64,000 bases of DNA from the NCBI RefSeq assembly GCF_003610295.1, contig NZ_RAPV01000001.1, forward strand, positions 1,612,001 to 1,676,000. Reading direction: 5' to 3'. The notes beneath the pieces were generated by a model. That model was not told the origin of the DNA and ran no database searches. It was given only the letters and a program-made list of their open reading frames with translations. Position 1 is the first letter of the stretch; each line of letters starts with the position of its first letter. This DNA comes from Paraburkholderia sp. BL23I1N1 (GTDB lineage Bacteria > Pseudomonadota > Gammaproteobacteria > Burkholderiales > Burkholderiaceae). Positions 1-9,397 of this stretch are shown piece after piece. The position numbers and the translations under genes were made by a program.

Positions 1-1981
1 GAACCCGACGCTGTTCCCACAATCCGCGCAGTTCCTTGACGAGGGTTTCACGTCGCGTCTGCTCAAGCGTAATTGTATCGAGAAGATGTCCGAGCACGGC
101 TTCGCCTTCGATCTGCATTAGCATATCGAACAACTCATGTGAAATGCGCACACTGTCACAGATGGAGCCGCCGGTGCGAATTTCGCATACCGTCTCCTGA
201 CGATCCCGCGCTGTGTGAGCGCGGATTCGATAGAGCGATGCATAGGGCGGCAGTGAAACCGCGAGCGCAGTCCAATGTTCCTGCGTTGCGGGCCGTTTTT
301 TGACGAGGAACGGCCCGACCACAAGTCCATCCAGCTCTGTCGTCAGATATGTGGCAATCGCGTCTGCAACCGAATCTACGATTGGCTCAGCGTTGTTATT
401 AAAGGAAGTGTTGAGCAGAATTGGGATTCCTGTCCGCTTCTTGAACGCATTAATAACCTCCCAGTAGGCGGGATTGGTTTTCCGCGATACTGTTTGCAGC
501 CGCGCTGTACCGTCAATGTGCGTGATGGCGCCGAGCAAGGCACGCTTGGAGTCGCGCACGCGAACTACAAAATTCATAAAAGGGAATTCGCGGGTACCCT
601 CTGGGAGGTCAAAAAATTCGTGCGCATCATCCTCCAGCACTGATGGCGCGAACGGTCGGTAACCCTCGCGCTTCTTGACCATGGCGTTGATCCGGTCCTT
701 GTTTGCGGTCGGCCTGGGATCGGCAAGAATGCTGCGGTTGCCAAGCGCGCGTGGCCCGAACTCCGAACGACCCTGCACCCAGCCGATCACGGCGCCATTT
801 GCCATCCAGTCGGCTGCTCTGCCTGCCACGTCATCACTGCGTTCAACGTCGAGGTGTCCGGCCCACGCATTCAATTCTTGCTCCACGACTAGATCGCTCC
901 CAAGATCGGGCCCCCAATAGACCTCCTGCAATCGCTCACGCGGCGCGGGCTGACCGAAGTCGTTTGACATCATAAGGGCGGCGCCTAATGCGCAACCGGC
1001 GTCGTGCGCTGCGGGCTGCACAAAGATGTCTTCGAAAAGTCCCGAATACAGCAGCTTACCGTTCATGGTGCAGTTATGAGCTACTCCTCCGGCTATACAC
1101 AGCCGCTTCATACCGGTGACCTCGCGATGATGGCGGAGAATGTGAAACACGATCCGCTCCAGCGCTTCCTGCAATGAAGCAGCCACATCTCGATGCTGCT
1201 GTGTGAATGGCATTCCCTTTCGCCGGACCTGGATGCTGCGGAGCAACGTCGGACCGATGCGGTCCAGGTAGACGCGGTACTCACCGTCGGCGGAGAGTTG
1301 ATAGAATTGCTCGAAGAGCCCGCGATAGGGAGCGGGGTCCCCATAAGGTGCAAGCCCCATGACCTTGTATTCGTCGAACAAGCCGTAACCGAGATACCGG
1401 ATTGTTTCGAGATAGAACAGCCCTAGAGAATTATGCTCTGCGAAAGTCGCGAGTTGCGTAATTTCTGTTCCGGACCCGAGCGCCAAAAGCCCCGAGAGGA
1501 AATCACCACCGCCATCGACCGCGAGGATCAGACTTTGCTCGAATCCAGACATCGCAAACGCGCTCACGGCATGCGCCAGATGGTGACTCACGAATGAGAC
1601 TCGCGAAGGATCGACTTCGGTACCGAACTCCTGCATTAGTAACTTACGCAGAAACAGCTTGGCATCCACCGGAATGGAGATGTTCGGCTGGGACAGGAAC
1701 AGGCGTTCGAGCATGACGTTGCAATAGGCCTCGGTAGCGTAAAACGCGATGCGGTCGATATCGCTGAGCTGAATCCCTGCGGATGCAAGGCAGTATTGAA
1801 TCGAACTGCTCGGGAACTTGTTAGAGTGCTTGATCCGGTTGAGGCGCTCCTCTTCGACGGCCGCTATTACGCGTCCGTCCCGGACAAGCACCGCAGCGCC
1901 ATCGTGCAGAAATGTGTTCGGCAGTTCGAGTGGATTTTCATGAACTTTGTCCAGCCCGCCGCTCACTCCTAAGCACAGCAT
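1..1981 (-). CDS. nodU: Nod factor carbamoyltransferase NodU (3' end outside window)
   Basis: NodU transfers a carbamoyl group to the non-reducing glucosamine of lipochitooligosaccharide Nod factors, using carbamoyl phosphate in the cytoplasm. The frame is open from an ATG at 1979-1981, preceded by an AGGAGAG ribosome binding site, to the left edge, giving about 660 residues without a stop. The N-terminal half has the family metal-binding motif HHLAHA (residues 133-138) and the ATP/adenylate-binding GGVAHNCTMNGK (298-309). The C-terminal domain begins with GRSEFGPRALGNRS (404-417). The length already exceeds 550 residues, so only the tail is missing. It lies 98 bp downstream of nodH on the same strand, behind the nod box at 3240-3286. 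The related NodU/HypF-like carbamoyltransferases of antibiotic pathways are the main alternative, but the nod context supports NodU. Confidence 0.88.
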   Translation of the reverse strand, partial: MLCLGVSGGLDKVHENPLELPNTFLHDGAAVLVRDGRVIAAVEEERLNRIKHSNKFPSSSIQYCLASAGIQLSDIDRIAFYATEAYCNVMLERLFLSQPNISIPVDAKLFLRKLLMQEFGTEVDPSRVSFVSHHLAHAVSAFAMSGFEQSLILAVDGGGDFLSGLLALGSGTEITQLATFAEHNSLGLFYLETIRYLGYGLFDEYKVMGLAPYGDPAPYRGLFEQFYQLSADGEYRVYLDRIGPTLLRSIQVRRKGMPFTQQHRDVAASLQEALERIVFHILRHHREVTGMKRLCIAGGVAHNCTMNGKLLYSGLFEDIFVQPAAHDAGCALGAALMMSNDFGQPAPRERLQEVYWGPDLGSDLVVEQELNAWAGHLDVERSDDVAGRAADWMANGAVIGWVQGRSEFGPRALGNRSILADPRPTANKDRINAMVKKREGYRPFAPSVLEDDAHEFFDLPEGTREFPFMNFVVRVRDSKRALLGAITHIDGTARLQTVSRKTNPAYWEVINAFKKRTGIPILLNTSFNNNAEPIVDSVADAIATYLTTELDGLVVGPFLVKKRPATQEHWTALAVSLPPYASLYRIRAHTARDRQETVCEIRTGGSICDSVRISHELFDMLMQIEGEAVLGHLLDTITLEQTRRETLVKELRGLWEQRRV

Positions 1982-2079
1982 GTCTCTCTCCTTGATTGTG
2001 GGAGGAAGGCCCTATTGGCAAGACTCGAACCCGTACCACCTAAGTAAGGTAGGCTATCGCTCGCCGCTGCGAATACCAG

Positions 2080-2829
2080 TCAGACCTCACCAGCCCCGAA
2101 GAATCTCGCGTAGGGTCCGTCTGCAAAATGGCGCCGCAATTCATGAAAATTCCGTACCGTTTGGTCCAGTGGTCGCGTTTCCTGGCGCTGAAGGATGACG
2201 CGACCAGAAAGCTGAGGCGCTGGAACCTGGAGAAAATCCCAAATCGTTGCCAGGCATGCGGCGGATTCGCAAAGAAGGCTCTCGTACTCCATCACAAGCA
2301 GGTTGGTCGATGCGAAGGAGTGCGCGACCCTAGCGTGGAAATCCTCGGCGGTCTTGAAGTAGGCCTCGCAGTCGGCGATTGACAATCCGACGCGCGGAGG
2401 CAGAGCCGCATCGTTGCCAGAACTGAACCTCAGCCATTGGCCGGTTTGCCTTGCCTGCACCAGCGATCGAAGCGATTCCAATGTGTTTCTGCGAGGCAGG
2501 AGGATGACCTTGAGGCGTGGCCAACGAGCCAGCTCAGCAAATAAGCCCGGACGGGCGCGAAACTGAGGTTCATTGATCTTGCAGCCGACATGCGTCACAT
2601 TGGTCTTGTCGCTCCGCGTCGGGTAGCGAAGGTAGGCAAGCTCGAGGAGCTCACGGTCGCCACGTAGCAGGCGATCCTTATCGGGCCAATTCGTATCATA
2701 CGTATTGAGCAGCTCACCGTTGCTCAATACGTTCGGATGCCTGTTTAGCAACTGCTCCAGATAGTGCGTGCCCGTCCTTGGCATCGCAAGGATTGCAAAT
2801 GGCTCAGGAGGCGGTGTAGGGTGGGTCAT
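2080..2829 (-). CDS. nodH: Nod factor sulfotransferase NodH
   Basis: NodH transfers sulfate from PAPS to the reducing-end sugar of Nod factors, a host-range decoration. The protein starts MTHPTPPPEPFAILAM and carries the 5'-phosphosulfate-binding loop PRTGTHYLEQ near residues 17-26. The conserved NVLSNGELLNTYDTNWPDK segment follows, and the C-terminus has the family-typical TRPLDQTVRNFHELR. I chose the ATG at 2827-2829 because it matches the NodH start; an in-frame codon six residues upstream is possible. The length of 249 residues is normal for NodH. It sits downstream of the nod box at 3240-3286 and upstream of nodU. An 89-bp diverged piece of the same gene lies just upstream at 2989-3077. 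Confidence 0.9.
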   Translation of the reverse strand: MTHPTPPPEPFAILAMPRTGTHYLEQLLNRHPNVLSNGELLNTYDTNWPDKDRLLRGDRELLELAYLRYPTRSDKTNVTHVGCKINEPQFRARPGLFAELARWPRLKVILLPRRNTLESLRSLVQARQTGQWLRFSSGNDAALPPRVGLSIADCEAYFKTAEDFHARVAHSFASTNLLVMEYESLLCESAACLATIWDFLQVPAPQLSGRVILQRQETRPLDQTVRNFHELRRHFADGPYARFFGAGEV

Positions 2830-2988
2830 TCTGGCTCCAGATAACATTCTTCGCGACAGTTCGGGATTGAATCAATGATGTGAAGTCAGCCGACTCACGA
2901 TGCCAGCGTTCCAGCGTCGATAGATTGACTGGATGCCATTGAGGATCTTCCGTGACAGGCTGACTTCCACACTGACGATGGTTGCGCT

Positions 2989-3077
2989 TCAGTGATGGCG
3001 CGACCAGAAAGCTGAAGTGCTGGAACCTCGCGGAAATCCCAAATCGTTGCCAAGCATGCGGCGGGCCCGCGAAGAAG
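2989..3077 (-). pseudogene. Short duplicated nodH fragment
   Basis: This stretch aligns almost base for base with 2191-2279 inside intact nodH, for example the shared aatcccaaatcgttgcca, with scattered substitutions. It cannot be expressed as a protein. It lies between nodH and the nod box, so it is a scar of an earlier nodH copy or a tandem duplication. Confidence 0.75.
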
Positions 3078-3084
3078 ACTACCG

Positions 3085-3239
3085 ACGCATGTGATTGATC
3101 GACGACTGCTGCAACGTCATTTGCTCGGCTTCGCTCAGTTCTACCGCACACTTCATCCGCTACCCCGGCACCACGAAGGCGCCAGCAGGTTGACGAAACT
3201 CAATCGGATGTACCAGGAACACTATCCTCCATACTGTAC
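3085..3239 (-). mobile_element. IS630-family transposase remnant next to nod box 1
   Basis: The same stretch recurs upstream of all three nodD copies (about 19430-19589 and 41440-41596). Read on the minus strand it encodes a broken N-terminus of an IS630-type transposase (EEMTLQQLS...NHMHRG in the better-kept copies). Only the first part is present here, and it joins the nodH fragment. Confidence 0.5.
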
Positions 3240-3286
3240 AATTCGTGAAATCGATTGTTTTGATGGAACACATCCACACTATGGAT
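3240..3286 (-). promoter_or_regulatory. nod box 1 (towards nodH-nodU)
   Basis: Read on the minus strand this 47-bp stretch begins ATCCATAGTGTGGATG and contains CATCAAAACAATCGATTT, the NodD-binding nod-box consensus. It lies 11 bp before the nodD start on the plus strand and about 410 bp upstream of nodH on the minus strand, the usual divergent nodD/nod operon geometry. It is identical in sequence to nod box 3. Confidence 0.88.
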
Positions 3287-3297
3287 AAGTTGGGATC

Positions 3298-3744
3298 ATG
3301 CGTTTCAAGGGCCTCGATCTAAATCTCCTCGTCGCGCTCGATGCTCTGATGACCGAGCGTAACCTCACCGCGGCGGCACGCAGCATCAACCTGAGCCAGC
3401 CGGCCATGAGCGCGGCCGTCGCCCGGCTACGCGCCTATTTCTGCGATGAACTGTTTACGATGAGGGGCCGGGAACTTGTCCCCACACCGCGTGCTGAAGG
3501 GCTCGCTGCTCCAATCCAATCCGCGAGGCTCTGGTGCACATCCAGCTCTCCGTTATTTCCCGGGACGTCTTCAACCCGGCCAAATCGGATCGCCGCTTCA
3601 GGATCATCCTTTCCGATTTCATGGCAGTCGTATTTTTTCGAAAGATCGTGGAGCGTATTGCACGGGAAGCTCCCGCCGTCGGCTTCGAATTGCTACCACT
3701 TGCCGATGACCCCGATGAGGTTCTCCGGCGCGGCGAAGCCGACC
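3298..3744 (+). pseudogene. nodD: Disrupted nodD copy 1
   Basis: The first 70 or so codons are identical to the intact nodD genes at 19648 and 41655, including the LysR helix-turn-helix ([20 protein letters not shown]). At about 3511 the text ccaatccaatccgcg replaces ccaatccgcg, a 5-bp duplication that shifts the frame. Homology then ends at about 3744, where sequence from an IS481-like element joins. The ligand-binding half is missing, so no functional NodD can be made here. The nod box in front is intact and could still respond to the other two NodD proteins. Confidence 0.93.
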
Positions 3745-3881
3745 CAGGCGATCTTCTTCAATGACGACCGTGGATAGCCTTGTTCCAGGCAATGTTCGAG
3801 ATACTGATCTATCGATGCGGCGAACGGGTTTGAGCAGTGTCGAGCCAGATGACAAGGGCGAGTGAATAGGGTTTCCAACAT
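3745..3881 (-). pseudogene. N-terminal fragment of a phage-integrase-like protein
   Basis: It begins MLETLFTRPCHLARHCSNPF and continues to about residue 45 with features of the SAM-like N-terminal domain of tyrosine recombinases that accompany some insertion sequences. At 3745 it runs into reversed nodD sequence. The catalytic domain is absent. Confidence 0.5.
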
Positions 3882-3984
3882 GGCTTGCCCTCCTTTGAAA
3901 ACATGGGCGAACCAGTATCGAACGATTTAAAATATGTTGCATACTTCTGGCCGTTCGCCGCGCCATATATTTGGCCGGCACATA

Positions 3985-4758
3985 ACCCTCAGGCGCATAC
4001 GGCCTGCAATGAACCAGCCTGATCGACAGCCGTGCGCAAATGCCTTGCAGCGTGGAAGCGCGGTAGGCGGCACCACTGTCGACGATCAACATCTTCGGTA
4101 CGCCGCGTTTGAGCAAGGCCTGTTTGAGCACGCCCTCGATGTCGATCGCGGTCTCAGAGAAACAGAACGCGCTATGGGCGATGAGCCGCGAGGCGTCGTC
4201 CATCAACGAGGCCAGGTAAGTCTTGCGGCGGCCACGGCCGAGCGACAGGTGCGGACCGTGCAGAACATCGCCGTACCAGATGGAGCCGGCGTGTTCGGCC
4301 ACGAAGCTGCGCTTCTCCTCGGGCAAACTCGCCGAGCCAATGATCCGCGAGAGCCCATTGGCTTGCAACAGCCGATGAACGGCGCAGCGCGAGAGCGTGT
4401 CGTGCGCCACGATACCGGCGGACTCGAGCAATAGACGGATCTGGCGGATCGAACGTCGCGGATTCTCGCGTTTGGCCGCAAGGATCGCCGCTTGCACTGC
4501 GGGCGGCAGCTTCGATTGCCAGCGATCAACACGAGGCTTGCCGCATAAGCCTTCCAGCCCGTGTTGTTTCCAGGCGTAATACCACGACTGAAGCGTCTTC
4601 TCGCCGATGTGGTGTCGGCGGGAACCCGGAATGGCGTACTCCTGCTGAGCCAGTTGCCGGATGATCTTCTGCAAATCGCCACGATCAAGCCGTTCCCGAC
4701 TGACCAGTGGTCCGAGTACAGATAGGCGAAACAGGGCCTTCGGGTCGATGTCCTTCAT
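3985..4758 (-). pseudogene. IS481-like DDE transposase, 3'-truncated
   Basis: The ATG at 4756-4758 opens a frame starting MKDIDPKALFRLSVLGPLVS, with a helix-turn-helix (KTLQSWYYAWKQHGLEGL) and an rve-type catalytic core including a WYGDVLHGP aspartate and LIVDSGAAYR. After VHCRPYAPEG the sequence no longer resembles a transposase, so the catalytic Glu region and C-terminus are missing. About 255 residues of the usual 350-450 remain. It sits between a broken zinc-ribbon accessory ORF and an integrase fragment. Confidence 0.65.
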
Positions 4759-4887
4759 GCGCACTCCAATTGTTAAAAGGGAGCAACCATGAGAACCGCG
4801 ATCCGAATTCGGCGCGAGTGGGCAAAGTGTGTGGATAGCCGGAATGACAGGAATTACGCCGTCGCGCACCCGTTCAGAAGCCGTTGA

Positions 4888-5423
4888 TCACGGGACGCAA
4901 ACACCGTCGCCATCGAGCCAGGCCATCGCCTCACACAGCGGCATGCGCTGCAGACAGCGCAACCAGAATTCAGCAATCTCGACTGAGCGCCCGAGTTGGC
5001 CGAAACGGCTACGCAAATAGAATTCGAAGGTGAGACTGCATTCGCCGAGGCGTTGCCACCAGCGCCGTACCGTATGCCGACCAAGCGCGAAGATCGCGCT
5101 GGCACGGGGCGCTGCGAGCAGCCGGCAAACAGCAGAAGCAGGACCTGCTGCTGGAGCGCCCAGTTGTACCAGCGGTGGGGCGCAATGCACAGCGGCAGGC
5201 GCGAACACGTACGGCTGCAGGCTCGACAGCGAAAGCGCAAAACGGGAACCGGATTGAGATCACCGGCGGCGCTGCGGTCAGCCTTGCGGTGATAGCGGCC
5301 GTAACACCACACGCCCGAGCAGCCGCAGTGCCCGCAAGCGACGGGCCGATAGACCTGTGGCGTGCGATCGGCCGCGTTGAGATGTCGTTCAAGAACAGGA
5401 AACGCGAATACAATTCGAGGCAT
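4888..5423 (-). pseudogene. Frameshifted zinc-ribbon accessory protein of the IS481-like element
   Basis: From an ATG at 5421-5423 the frame encodes MPRIVFAFPVLERHLNAADR and a CGHCG...CYGRYHRK zinc-ribbon region with further cysteines (RFRCRAC). Similarity then passes to a second frame ending at 4888 (SAIFALGRHTVRRWWQRL...), so a frameshift lies at about 5090-5130. The layout resembles DUF6431-type proteins found beside IS481-like transposases. The family assignment is from memory of such pairs. Confidence 0.5.
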
Positions 5424-5507
5424 AGGCCGGTCTGGTTTGTTGTTCGTGTGGGGCTTCGTCACTTCCCACGATAACAGAGCAGTACTGGCCTTCTTCACGT
5501 CCGACAT

Positions 5508-5752
5508 ATCTCATGATGTTCAAGGCGGCGTGCTACAACTTATCCTATTTGATACCGAGACGAACAGCTCCGCTGAAACCCAAATTTAGTGCGACGTAAC
5601 AGTGTACACAGCCTTGGGGATTCGGTTCATCAATACCTCCATTCCTCAATTTTACGGAATGTTGGCGTTCACTTTTTTCAGCCGAGCTCAGCGGCGATTG
5701 TGCCGATTTCGCGGATTGCTTCGGGCTAGAATGAAGATCTGGCTGTCTAGAG
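5508..5752. other. Intergenic stretch between two IS remnants
   Basis: This is 245 bp, relatively A+T rich, between the IS481-like accessory ORF and the IS5 copy. I see no gene or clear regulatory motif in it. Confidence 0.5.
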
Positions 5753-5756
5753 GGTG

Positions 5757-6515
5757 TTAGGCACTTTTGTTAAGGGCTGCAAAGTGGACAAGCATAAGCA
5801 CGGAGAATACGACGAAGTGCAAACCAGCCAAGGTTTCGGGCAATCGCTCGTAGTCTCTGGCCAGCCTGCGGAAGCGGTTGAGCCAGCCGAAGCTGCGCTC
5901 GACCACCCAGCGGCGCGGCAACAGCACGAAGCCCTTTTTCGCCTCCGACAGCTTGATTACCTGAAGCTCGATTCCTTCGTCGAGTGCTGCCTGCGCAGGC
6001 TCTTCGCCGGTATATCCCTGATCGGCGAACGCCACCTTGACCGTCTGGCCCGTGGCCTGCTGAACCTGACGCGCCAGTTCTCCGACCTGCGCACGTTCCT
6101 GTTCGTTGGCCGGCGTAACATGCACAGCAAGCAATTGCCCCAAGGTATCAACCGCCATGTGGACCTTGCTGCCACGTTTGCGTTTGTAGCCGTCGTAACC
6201 GGCGCGAGGTCCACTCTCGCAGGTCGACTGCAGGGTCCGCCCATCGAGAATGACCGCGCTGGGTTGACCACGACGCTCCTGGGCGATCCGGATGATCGAA
6301 CGCAGGTCATTCACCATGGCCTCGAAACAGCCGGCCTGAATCCAGCGTTGCGTCTGCTGGTAGACCAGTTCCCAAGGTGGAAAGTCATTGGGCAACAAAC
6401 GCCACGGTGCACCCGCGCGTACGATCCAGCGAAGCGCGTTGAACATCTCTCGCAGTTCATAGCGGCGCTGCGGTGCGTCCTTGTTCATCAAGGTCAGGTA
6501 CGGAGCGGACTGCAA
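5757..6515 (-). CDS. IS5-family transposase, 5'-truncated
   Basis: The frame encodes a DDE transposase with [20 protein letters not shown] near the start, [20 protein letters not shown], the [12 protein letters not shown] catalytic Asp region, AFADQGYTG, and a C-terminal [21 protein letters not shown] carrying the catalytic Glu. Relatives of this type start about 15 residues earlier with a PYPSDLTDxEWAxVAPYL-like segment, which is absent. The only start available is a TTG at the junction. The left end reads gagggtgttaggcacttttg, probably the inverted repeat, and no matching right end is visible. The copy is likely dead, having lost its right end to rearrangement beside the fix/nif remnant. 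Confidence 0.8.
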   Translation of the reverse strand: MQSAPYLTLMNKDAPQRRYELREMFNALRWIVRAGAPWRLLPNDFPPWELVYQQTQRWIQAGCFEAMVNDLRSIIRIAQERRGQPSAVILDGRTLQSTCESGPRAGYDGYKRKRGSKVHMAVDTLGQLLAVHVTPANEQERAQVGELARQVQQATGQTVKVAFADQGYTGEEPAQAALDEGIELQVIKLSEAKKGFVLLPRRWVVERSFGWLNRFRRLARDYERLPETLAGLHFVVFSVLMLVHFAALNKSA

Positions 6516-6580
6516 TGGAGTTCTACCATAGCCATGCCGCGGGCATATTGTCGATCTGTCAGTTGATCTTCCGACGGCGA

Positions 6581-7069
6581 TTATCGGGACCCGGACTGTG
6601 CGAGCAAGGCTTCAACGACGTCCAAGCCTATGCAATCGAGCGGGTCCAGCCTGCGCAGCTTGGCGATCAGCTTCAGTGCAACGGCGCGCTCACCGCGCCG
6701 CACGCTGATGAACGCGAGCGCCTTCAGTGTGAAGAGCCAGAAGCGGCCCGGACCAAGAATGGTGAAGTCGGTGTCGCCCGGCTGCACCGCACACCAGTCG
6801 CTGTCGAGCGACGCTTGCCGGGCGGCGGCCGCCAAAGCCTTGGTCGCGACCTCCTGCGCCTCGCCAAGTTCACCCCGGTTCGCATGGAACTTATACAGCA
6901 GATAGTAGGATGGCAGGCAGCGCGGATACGACAGGACCGCAGTCCACAACGCGGCGGCCACATCGTCATTGCTGCCGCCGCGGGTTGTCTCGATCAACTG
7001 TAGCACGGGGGAGGGGACGTTGCCGCCAAACAGATCGGTCGATTCGATACCAGTAATGAGATTCAACAA
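6581..7069 (-). CDS. TPR-like protein of the fix operon (paralogue lacking ferredoxin domain)
   Basis: The 162-residue protein has helical repeat features ([38 protein letters not shown]) and ends [19 protein letters not shown]. It aligns along its length with the C-terminal half of the ferredoxin-TPR gene at 51150-51870 and resembles the protein at 63499. I set the start at a TTG (7067-7069) with CGGAG just upstream, since no ATG is near. The [2Fe-2S] domain seen in the paralogue is missing. It is the last gene of a decayed nifV-nifW-fixA'C'X series. The function of the family is unknown to me; position suggests a role in electron supply or nitrogenase maturation. Expression is doubtful because the upstream genes are broken. 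Confidence 0.6.
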   Translation of the reverse strand: MLNLITGIESTDLFGGNVPSPVLQLIETTRGGSNDDVAAALWTAVLSYPRCLPSYYLLYKFHANRGELGEAQEVATKALAAAARQASLDSDWCAVQPGDTDFTILGPGRFWLFTLKALAFISVRRGERAVALKLIAKLRRLDPLDCIGLDVVEALLAQSGSR

Positions 7070-7143
7070 TTTACTCCGATATGGTGAGGCGTCCGGCCGC
7101 TTTTGCGGCGCGCGGAAGCCGATGTGACGATGGATATGTTTGT

Positions 7144-7442
7144 CTACCCGAACTTGAACTGGATGCCATGCCCGCCGTGCGGATACACCCATTCGAGGTT
7201 GTGATGGTCCGTGCACAGAATGCGGCAACTACCGCATTCCAGGCAGCCGTCGGTAATCTGCGTGACCGAGCCGTTGCTCTCCTTCCGATAACAGGAGACC
7301 GGGCACACGAACGTGCAGTTTTTTCGGCACAGTCGTTGGTGCAGACTTCAATGCTTTTGATGTGGACGTGCGGCGCCCCGACGTCCACGCGGTAGCGGTT
7401 CTGAAACAGCTTTTCCTCGATATTGACAGTGACCGTTTTCAT
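7144..7442 (-). pseudogene. fixX: fixX remnant with a one-base deletion
   Basis: It starts [20 protein letters not shown] like intact FixX at 51882-52181. The frame breaks near 7320, where GCC GAA AAA AC TGC lacks one base within a run of A. Restoring it gives [21 protein letters not shown] and the terminal GGHGIQFKFG before the stop at 7144-7146. FixX is the 4Fe-4S ferredoxin-like partner of the FixABC electron-bifurcating complex. The gene is dead as read. Confidence 0.85.
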
Positions 7443-7710
7443 CAGAAGGCTCTCCGAATTTGTATGCGTCGCTGACCAGCCCGGTCAGCGAGCGATTTTT
7501 GCGGAGACTGGCCATGATCTCGTGCTTTCTGGTCTTTTTGTCGACGCCATTTACCGTAATCATGGTGCGGGCCGCTTGAGCGACGAGATCAGGGTATGTT
7601 GTAAAGAACTGTATCGCCGAAGCACCCTGGCGCACGATAGTGTTGGTGACAGGGTGAACCCGGACCTGCACGGAATCCGGGAACTGCTTGATGCAGACGA
7701 CAATATGCAT
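7440..7710 (-). pseudogene. fixA'-'fixC deletion chimera
   Basis: The first 34 residues ([20 protein letters not shown]...) match FixA, an electron transfer flavoprotein beta-like subunit. The reading then continues in frame into the C-terminus of FixC ([20 protein letters not shown]...), matching residues near the end of FixC at 52178-53488. All of fixB and most of fixA and fixC have been deleted. A further one-base loss near 7465 disturbs the last codons before the stop that overlaps the fixX start. The product cannot bind flavin or transfer electrons. Confidence 0.88.
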
Positions 7711-7724
7711 TGAGGTACTCCAGG

Positions 7725-8062
7725 TCAGGCGCCGCCGCGTGCCGGCAGCGACGCGCGCAGGTCGTCAACTGAGACGAGCCGCCGACCGTCCGCTTCCAAA
7801 AAACTTTGAATACCTTTTGCTTCGCGGGCGTGGATACAACGAAGTCGTTGTCGGCCTTCTGCAGTAAGCATCGGTAAACGGCGAGCACGGCCGTCGCGCT
7901 GTTACACGGCAGTTCTTTCTGTTGCTCGATACACTGAAAGAAGCGCTTGAGGATGTGCAGGCGGCTCACGTTCACCACTTTCTCGTCGAATGCGATGTCG
8001 AAGAATCGCAGGAAATCCTCGGCCGACGACAGGTGACGCAGTTGTTCGATAACTTCTTGCAT
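7725..8062 (-). pseudogene. nifW: nifW remnant with a 3' frameshift
   Basis: The ATG at 8060-8062 opens MQEVIEQLRHLSSAEDFLRF and continues with KVVNVSRLHILKRFFQCIEQ, the NifW signature. The frame slips in a run of six T at about 7798. The other frame continues LEADGRRLVSVDDLRASLPA to a TGA at 7725-7727, matching the end of intact NifW at 55483. Most of the protein before the slip is preserved, so the lesion may be recent or a homopolymer sequencing error. NifW protects or matures the MoFe protein. It follows nifV copy 1 by 42 bp. Confidence 0.8.
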
Positions 8063-8104
8063 GTCGTTACTTCTATTGGACAAGTTCGGCCGCCATAACC
8101 ACAC

Positions 8105-9241
8105 TCACGAGACTTTCACCCGCGTGCTGCGGGTTTGGGTCAGGAAGCGGCGCAAATCGCTTGCATTCGGCGCCTGCTTGTACTGCGTGGCGAAAGAGCG
8201 GATGCGCGCAAGCAGGAGCGGGATGAGCCGCTCCGACACCCTCACGCCTAGTGCGTCGTAGGCCTCACGCACACTTTGAGATCCAGAATGTTTCCCGAGT
8301 ATCGTCGACCGTTGCCGGCCGAGCTCTGCCGGATCGAATCCCTCGTAGGTCGTGGGGTGCTTCGCGAGGCCGTCGGTGTGAATGCCCGACTCGTGAGTAA
8401 AGATGTTCCTACCGATGATGCTCTTGTTTAAGGAAACTGCGCGGCCTGAGGCTTGTTCGACTAACGACGAAATGTCGGGCAGCGCTCTGGTGTCGACGCC
8501 AGTTTCTCGTCGCAGCAGGTGCCGTGCGCCCATCACGACTTCTTCCAGCGCTGCATTGCCGGCGCGCTCACCCAACCCGTTGACGGTGGTGCTCGCATGG
8601 GTCGCGCCGGCCCCAAGGGCGGCTAGTGTGTTGGCTGTGGCGAGCCCGAGGTCGTCGTGCGCGTGTATTTCGATCTCCAGATCGACGGCAACGCGTAGCG
8701 CTGCAATGGCGTAGAAGGTCTTAAAGGGGTCCAGGATACCGACAGTGTCGGCAAAGCGCACGCGCTGGGCGCCGTGCTGCTGCGCGCATTGAGCCACTTC
8801 TACGAGAAATGAGGGATCCGCGCGCGAGGCGTCTTCCATGCCCAAGGAAATTCTGGGATGGTTTTTCGCTGCCTCGCCGACGACGCGTGCGATCTGCGCC
8901 AGTACCCAACTGCGCGACTGCCGCAGCTTGTGTTGCAAATGAATATCCGAAACGGGAACCGAGAGATGAACGATATCGGCATCACAACGCAATGCCGCGG
9001 TGAGATCCTCGTCGGTGAGGCGCCCCCAAACCATCAGGCGAGCGTCGAGGTTCAGGTCGACGATTGCAGCGATGCACGCCATTTCGTCCTCACCCATGGC
9101 AGGAATTCCGATTTCGAGTTCGGCCACGCCGGCCTGCGACAGTGCGGCGGCGATTGCGCATTTTTCCTCAGTGCGAAATGCGACGCCAGCGGTCTGCTCG
9201 CCGTCGCGAAGCGTTGTGTCATTGATGATCGGATTGAGCAT
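8105..9241 (-). CDS. nifV: Homocitrate synthase NifV, copy 1
   Basis: NifV condenses acetyl-CoA with 2-oxoglutarate to homocitrate, the organic ligand of the FeMo cofactor. The 378-residue protein starts [20 protein letters not shown] at the ATG 9239-9241, followed by the DRE-TIM metallolyase barrel with the metal-binding [12 protein letters not shown] and the [13 protein letters not shown] [18 protein letters not shown]. It is intact and nearly identical to copy 2 (30773-31909) except for the last 25 or so residues. A canonical sigma-54 promoter lies at 9272-9287 and a NifA site at 9382-9397. The downstream nifW, fixA/C and fixX are broken, so this promoter would now mainly yield NifV. Confidence 0.95.
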   Translation of the reverse strand: MLNPIINDTTLRDGEQTAGVAFRTEEKCAIAAALSQAGVAELEIGIPAMGEDEMACIAAIVDLNLDARLMVWGRLTDEDLTAALRCDADIVHLSVPVSDIHLQHKLRQSRSWVLAQIARVVGEAAKNHPRISLGMEDASRADPSFLVEVAQCAQQHGAQRVRFADTVGILDPFKTFYAIAALRVAVDLEIEIHAHDDLGLATANTLAALGAGATHASTTVNGLGERAGNAALEEVVMGARHLLRRETGVDTRALPDISSLVEQASGRAVSLNKSIIGRNIFTHESGIHTDGLAKHPTTYEGFDPAELGRQRSTILGKHSGSQSVREAYDALGVRVSERLIPLLLARIRSFATQYKQAPNASDLRRFLTQTRSTRVKVS

Positions 9242-9271
9242 GTCAGGTCTCTTGAGTTGTCGCCGATGGAT

Positions 9272-9287
9272 TGCAAGCGTTGTGCCA
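9272..9287 (-). promoter_or_regulatory. Sigma-54 -24/-12 promoter of nifV copy 1
   Basis: On the minus strand the text is TGGCAC-AACGC-TTGCA, a perfect match to the RpoN consensus TGGCAC-N5-TTGCW, about 30 bp before the nifV start. Confidence 0.9.
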
Positions 9288-9381
9288 AGCGAGCATCTAC
9301 AGTCGGGGCACAATTTGCGGGATGTCGACCGGCACAATGTCGGGTTATGGCGGTGCATCGTCCGATTGTTCGTGTCGCGAA

Positions 9382-9397
9382 TGTTACGTTCCGGACA
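9382..9397 (-). promoter_or_regulatory. NifA upstream activator site of nifV copy 1
   Basis: The text TGT-TACGTTCCGG-ACA fits TGT-N10-ACA and lies about 95 bp upstream of the -24 element, the usual spacing for NifA looping. Confidence 0.8.

Larger units (their letters stand above)
3745..5510 (-). mobile_element. Degenerate IS481-like element with accessory ORFs
   Basis: Three minus-strand gene remnants lie in series: a zinc-ribbon accessory protein, a DDE transposase and the first residues of a tyrosine-integrase-like protein that fuses directly to the truncated nodD. I could not define terminal inverted repeats; the left end is cut at the nodD junction. All three ORFs are damaged, so the element cannot move by itself. 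Confidence 0.6.

Noticed and set aside
3619..4869. 416-residue intact transposase
   Set aside because: After about residue 290 the frame runs through integrase-fragment and reversed nodD sequence, so it is a chimera without a catalytic C-terminus.
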